Shown piece by piece: positions 59,930 through 64,000 of a stretch of DNA of 64,000 bases. Each line of letters starts with the position of its first letter. The first letter of the stretch is position 1. The stretch is from Gamsiella multidivaricata. Taxonomy: Eukaryota > Mortierellomycota > Mortierellomycetes > Mortierellales > Mortierellaceae. The stretch lies in NCBI RefSeq assembly GCF_025024155.1, contig NW_026251749.1, forward strand, positions 62,001 to 126,000, read 5' to 3'. The translations under genes and the position numbers were made by a program. The notes under the pieces are model-generated. The model had not been told where the DNA came from. It searched no databases and saw only the letters and a program-made list of their open reading frames with translations.

Positions 59930-62270
59930 ATGGGAAACGCATCCTCAGGAGACAGCGGCAGGTATCGCTACGGATACCATGTTCTCAAGGTAAACACCAC
60001 CATCCATCGAACCACTCAACACCACACATAAAAACACTCTGTTTGATGACAAGTAACTCATCCCTTATGCCATGTCTCGCTCCAGGTTAAGGACAACTCG
60101 CCCGCCTCTCAAGCAGGACTTCGGCCTTACTTTGACTACATCATGGCCGTCAATGACATTCGACTGGTAATCCCTATTACTCCACAAACCTATGCACCAG
60201 GATGCTGCACACTCCTTCACGACGGGCAATTAGGAGATTGACAGTGGTCGTATCTTTTCTTTTATAACCTTTCATCTTGTAGCTCACAGAGGACACGACT
60301 CTGCGCGATCAGATGCAAGCGAGCGAAAATAAGCCGATAAAACTGGACGTGTATTCGACGAGAGAACAAGCCCTGCGAAGTAATTATCTCAACGCAATTT
60401 TGGTGCTGGCGCAATGGATCATTAGGAAAAAACCCCGCGGCCGGTTATTCTGACTGCTTATGCCTATCCTGCATCTGTTAAACGTATTTGTAGAGGTCGA
60501 GATGACACCGACACGCAAGTGGGGAGATGGCAAGGACGGACTCATCGGCTGCAGTATTCAGTTCTGTCTCTTTGATACCATCAGTGATATCGTGTGGCAT
60601 GTATTAGTAGGTCGCACCCAGAGACGTGTTCTTCCCGCTTTTTTTTTTTTTTTTTTTTCTTTATTTCATAACCCCTGTTTCGACAAAGATCATTGAGGAA
60701 TGTCCTAATTTGTCCGCCATAGGATATCGCCAAGGATTCGCCAGCAGAGCGAGCAGGCCTTTGCGCTCATGCGGATTACATCATCGGAACCCCTCTAGGA
60801 GTTATAAGAGGCGAAGGCGACCTATATGACCTTGTGGAAGATTACATTGGAGAGCTGTTGCCACTATATGTGTACAATGTGGATGCCGATGAGGTTCGAG
60901 AGGTACGTTTACTCTCAAAGCGAACGGTTTATTATATGGGAATGCTCTGTGGAAAGGCTCTGCTGAACGAAATCGAATTGTGCTGCTTGATTAGGTGGTC
61001 ATTATACCAGCCGAAGAATGGGGAGGCGAAGGACTCTTGGGCTGTGATGTTGGATATGGGTAAGCTATGCTGTCTTAGCGAATACATGAATACAGTGTGG
61101 CTACGTGTACCTCTGCAGGAGCTGATCAGAATTTCTCACCATAGGTACCTTCACCGCCTGCCTAAAAATACAAGACGTTATCAGGCAGCAGGAGGACCAC
61201 ACTCAGAGGAACAAATGCAATCAGCAACAGTAGAACAACCCTCGCAAGCAGTTGGTAAGCAGGATTTAAAGGGCGCTGAAGCCAAGGACCATGTTGTCAC
61301 TGCGCCAGTCCAGCTGGATGGAAACGGACGCTCCGATATCGCGGATGGTCCTGTAGGCGAGAAGGAAATTACAGAGAATGCCGTTCGGAATCGGGAAGAG
61401 CCGATAACTGAAAGAGGAAACAGCGATAGTGCAGATATGCCAGCTGAGGTCAACCCTACAGAACCAGGGACGGATGTACCAGAGAATCTTGACTCGCAGC
61501 AACAAACGCCAACTTCCAATACTGATACTCTAATGAACGAGCCAAAGTCTAAGGAAATTACACAAAGCGAGGATACCCCCGTGTTGGATTCACGGCACTC
61601 TGAAAGTTCAACACCTTCGCCAATGGTGACTTCATCAAGCGCCCCTATAACGAACCAGTCTGACATCGCCAACGAAAACAATTCGGATCTACTACCTGCC
61701 CAACCATCGTATACGGAGCTGTCCTCCAATCAAGAGAGGACAAGGGAGGGCCCAATCCCTACTTTGCCTGCTAAACATGCTGCGTCGATTGAATCCACCC
61801 CCACACCTATCTCGCCCCAAAAGTTAGCGAATCAGACAAGCAACGAAGACGTATCGTCTGAAAACTCGAGTCCTGCACCGGAGCATCCACCAGCGGCATC
61901 CGAGAGCAAGCCCGGACGCAGAGCTCCTCCATTGGCGATTGCCGCCAGGATGCTACCGCCAGGCATTCACGGCCGCGGTTCTCAAAGCCGCGGAGCCCGT
62001 CTTGGACACGACGGCCATCCCGTACGCGAGAACACTCCTCTTAAGGACGTCCAGAACCAGGCACAGCAGCAGTCAGCGCTGTACCGCGAACAAATGGCAC
62101 GCTATGAAGCCGAGCAGGCGGCTCAGGATTCGAACGGATCGGATGAACAGGAGAATGAAGATTCGCAGAACCAACAAGGTACTCAAGATGTGAATCCTGA
62201 AGTTCACGAGTACGTTGTTGAGGGCATGATCCGTAACATGGCACTAGGAGCGTCTGTCTTTCCTCTATAA
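59930..62270 (+). CDS. Golgi reassembly stacking protein (GRASP55/65, Grh1 family)
   Basis: Peripheral membrane protein that tethers Golgi cisternae or COPII sites and acts in unconventional secretion. Seven exons: 59930-59989, 60086-60166, 60283-60379, 60494-60606, 60723-60902, 60995-61059 and 61145-62270, giving 573 residues. It begins MGNASSGDSGRYRYGYHVLK with an N-myristoylation-type Gly2 as in animal GRASPs. Two tandem PDZ-like domains: the first with SPASQAGLRPYFDYIMAVND and WGDGKDGLIGCSIQF; the second with DIAKDSPAERAGLCAHADYI and IIPAEEWGGEGLLGCDVGYG. They end with YLHRLP near residue 200. The remaining 370 residues are Ser/Thr/Pro/Glu-rich, a long version of the regulatory region that is phosphorylated in mitosis in animals. 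Exon 4 was ended at 60606 so that HVL joins DIAKDSP. Intron 4 has a run of 20 T. Confidence 0.9.
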
Positions 62271-62387
62271 CTCTCTCCAAGTCTGTCATTTTGAATAAAT
62301 ACTGTAATATTATGCTTTTAGTATCTATATTATGGGTATAAATTGGTATATGAAGGTCGAGAAGTAAGTGAGAAAAGCGGAAGTGTT

Positions 62388-62478
62388 TTATTTAGTTTAA
62401 TAAGTGTACGTCCAGCTCACTATTAGATTTTATACAAATAAACGCCCAGTCGGTGTGGTGTGTGGACCCACATCGAAT
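62388..62478. repeat. Dispersed repeat, copy B (probable end of the pogo-like element)
   Basis: Matches copy A at 13320-13412 in the same orientation (shared CCAGCTCACTATTA, ATACAAATAAA, GGTGTGGTGTGTGGA). It lies about 120 bp after the GRASP stop codon and about 390 bp before the transposase relic, as expected for the terminal part of that element. Confidence 0.7.
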
Positions 62479-62859
62479 GCCCTGCCACGAAAAAAAAAAG
62501 GAATTTACATTGGTCTAGCACGTAGCGCATAAGGACCCAGAACAAGCCCTAGAAGCACCACAAGCGGTAGGAACCAGTCCCACCTGGTATTTTGGGGATT
62601 TTTAATGTTTTTAAGATTTTTGATTATATCCCAAAGGCCCCAGCGGGCTCTGGGAGCGGCCTCTTTTTTTTTTTGCCTAGAGTCGCGTTTGAGTCGTGTT
62701 AACCTTTTTCAGAAAATTAATTCTTTTAATCTAATTATGAGTGCGCTTTATTTGATTTAAGGACCCTGAACACAGTGAGCATGCTAGCACCCCTGTTGTC
62801 CTGTCGAGGCCGTCTTCACCATCCTCTTGGCCTTGGTCTTGTCCATCCAAGGACTCTAG

Positions 62860-63747
62860 CAGAAACGAGGCTTGGTCGTTCTACCCGATATCGCAAGTGC
62901 TACTGTAACCGATAAAGAATTGGAGGATGCTCTAGCCGCATGGCCGTTTCAAATGGCGGTCAAGCGCGTTCGGATTTCTACCGAATTCATACGCGAAAAA
63001 GGCAGAGATCTTGCGAGGAGAAAAGGTGCGGCGTCGGAGGATCTCAGCTTTTCCAAAGGGTGGCTCGATAATTTCATGAAGCCGCAACGAATAGGATCGA
63101 TCATGTTATATGGGGAGGCCGCAACATCCTCCTATTGCTAGATAATGCGTCTTCGCATATAACGTTAGGATTGATATTCTCAAACGTTGTCATTTTAAAG
63201 TTGACACCCAACACAACTTCTAGGATTCAGCCCACGGATGCTGGGATCATTACCGCATTCAATTGCCGCTACCGACAGCACCAAGCTGAGATTTTGCAAT
63301 CGGCCAAGTGGAGGCGGGCAAGGTTGGAAGTTAAGGATATATATCGAGTCGGTCAGCTTCAAGCCATGACATGGAGCACTAGAGCATGAAACCCGATCAC
63401 CACAGAGGCAATCTGGAACTGCTTTTGACATACTCGTCTCTTTGATCGCGAATAACAGCCCGCAGCACCTCCCATAGTAACCCTCAGCTACGGCATGGAG
63501 ATATTAGGGCAGGCAATCCTACAGCTTGCAGTGCGTCAGCCAATGCCAGTCGCCGAATATCTCAATCCAGAGGAGGAACAAACCCGCGCTCATTACGAGC
63601 TCTCGGACGAGGAACTTTTTGACAGTGCAGCGTTCCTTGAGGACGGAACTGTGACGGAAGAAATAGAGATGGATGAGAAGCCTGCCGCGCTTCGCTTGGT
63701 TTTTAACATGCTGGATGGAGGTGCTGCGATTAGCGGCAGAGGTTGAA
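62860..63747 (+). pseudogene. Broken pogo-type (CENP-B/DDE) transposase
   Basis: Three pieces of a pogo/Tigger-like transposase in order. Piece 1 (to 63141) has the CENP-B-type helix-turn-helix region: RVRISTEFIREKGRDLARRK and FSKGWLDNFMK. Piece 2 (63120-63389, another frame) has the last part of the DDE domain: LLLDNASSH, then VVILKLTPNTTSRIQPTDAG and IITAFNCRYRQHQAEIL. Piece 3 (63495-63746) reads as the acidic C-terminal tail (LNPEEEQTRAHYELSDEELF). The stretch with the first catalytic Asp is missing, the frame changes near 63120, and stops interrupt pieces 2 and 3. The copy is inactive, but a sister copy elsewhere may have supplied the repeat at 13320. Confidence 0.75.
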
Positions 63748-63899
63748 ACTAGACTACAGTTGGCCAGTTTATCTTGAACTGATTTCTTATCCAGTTATAT
63801 TATTTATTATGTAGATAGAAGTAATTGATAGGTAGCAGTATGCCAAGCTTAAGTAAGGTATAGGAGTAAAAATGGGGAGTGTGATCAACAAGTTTCTGG

Positions 63900-64000
63900 T
63901 CACTTTGACGTCGAGGCCAGCTGACTCTCGAGATGGGCGATACGTTGCTGCAACTGCTCGATCGTGGCGAGATGCTCGTCCTCAGTTCTGGAAGCACGAC
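63900..64000 (-). CDS. 3' end of a coiled-coil protein gene (runs off the right edge)
   Basis: The last 33 codons are visible, ending at a TGA at 63900-63902. The peptide RASRTEDEHLATIEQLQQRI followed by AHLESQLASTSK has a clear leucine/isoleucine heptad pattern, so the protein ends in a coiled coil. Nothing more can be said without the upstream sequence. Confidence 0.55.
   Translation of the reverse strand, partial: RASRTEDEHLATIEQLQQRIAHLESQLASTSK

Overview
This is a piece of a fungal nuclear genome. Almost every gene is broken by short GT-AG introns (mostly 45-300 nt), several with a recognisable branch point and many filled with long A/T homopolymers. Starts are preceded by pyrimidine-rich leaders, and the gene set is eukaryotic and fungal: GET2, an SPT23/MGA2-type regulator, SulP permease, BCS1, ARP3, GRASP, an RNA polymerase III subunit and F-box-like leucine-rich proteins. 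The style suggests an early-diverging fungus such as Mortierellomycotina/Mucoromycota; that placement is inference from gene style and was not tested.

Left third (1-21 kb): 5' exon of an FTR1-type iron permease (cut by the window edge), a mitochondrial ribosomal protein, GET2, a secreted alpha/beta hydrolase with an 11-nt microexon, glutathione reductase, an unrecognised multi-exon candidate, and transketolase. From about 12.5 to 17.4 kb is a gene-poor stretch with decayed transposon sequence (a Tc1/mariner relic and a dispersed repeat) and short direct and inverted repeats. The RNA polymerase III subunit gene (RPC25/POLR3H) follows, then another gene-poor stretch.

Middle (21-46 kb): SulP sulfate permease, BCS1, a small minisatellite, two weakly supported small genes, a 1,910-residue PHD-finger/AT-hook nuclear protein, two single-exon F-box-like/LRR genes, and an SPT23/MGA2-like membrane-anchored transcription regulator.

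Right third (46-64 kb): ARP3, PA2G4/EBP1, a BTB-domain protein, a decayed F-box/LRR pseudogene, a cytochrome P450, prohibitin 1, a GRASP Golgi-stacking protein, a broken pogo-like transposon, and the 3' end of a coiled-coil gene leaving the right edge.

The genes are mostly housekeeping and do not form a pathway cluster. Loose themes are redox and pentose-phosphate metabolism (GLR1, transketolase), the mitochondrial inner membrane (BCS1, PHB1) and the early secretory pathway (GET2, GRASP). I found no RNA gene, CRISPR array, operon or biosynthetic cluster, and nothing that amounts to a convincing new biological system. The least explained items are the 7.7-8.6 kb gene candidate, the 26.5-27.2 kb candidate, the huge PHD protein and the transposon relics.
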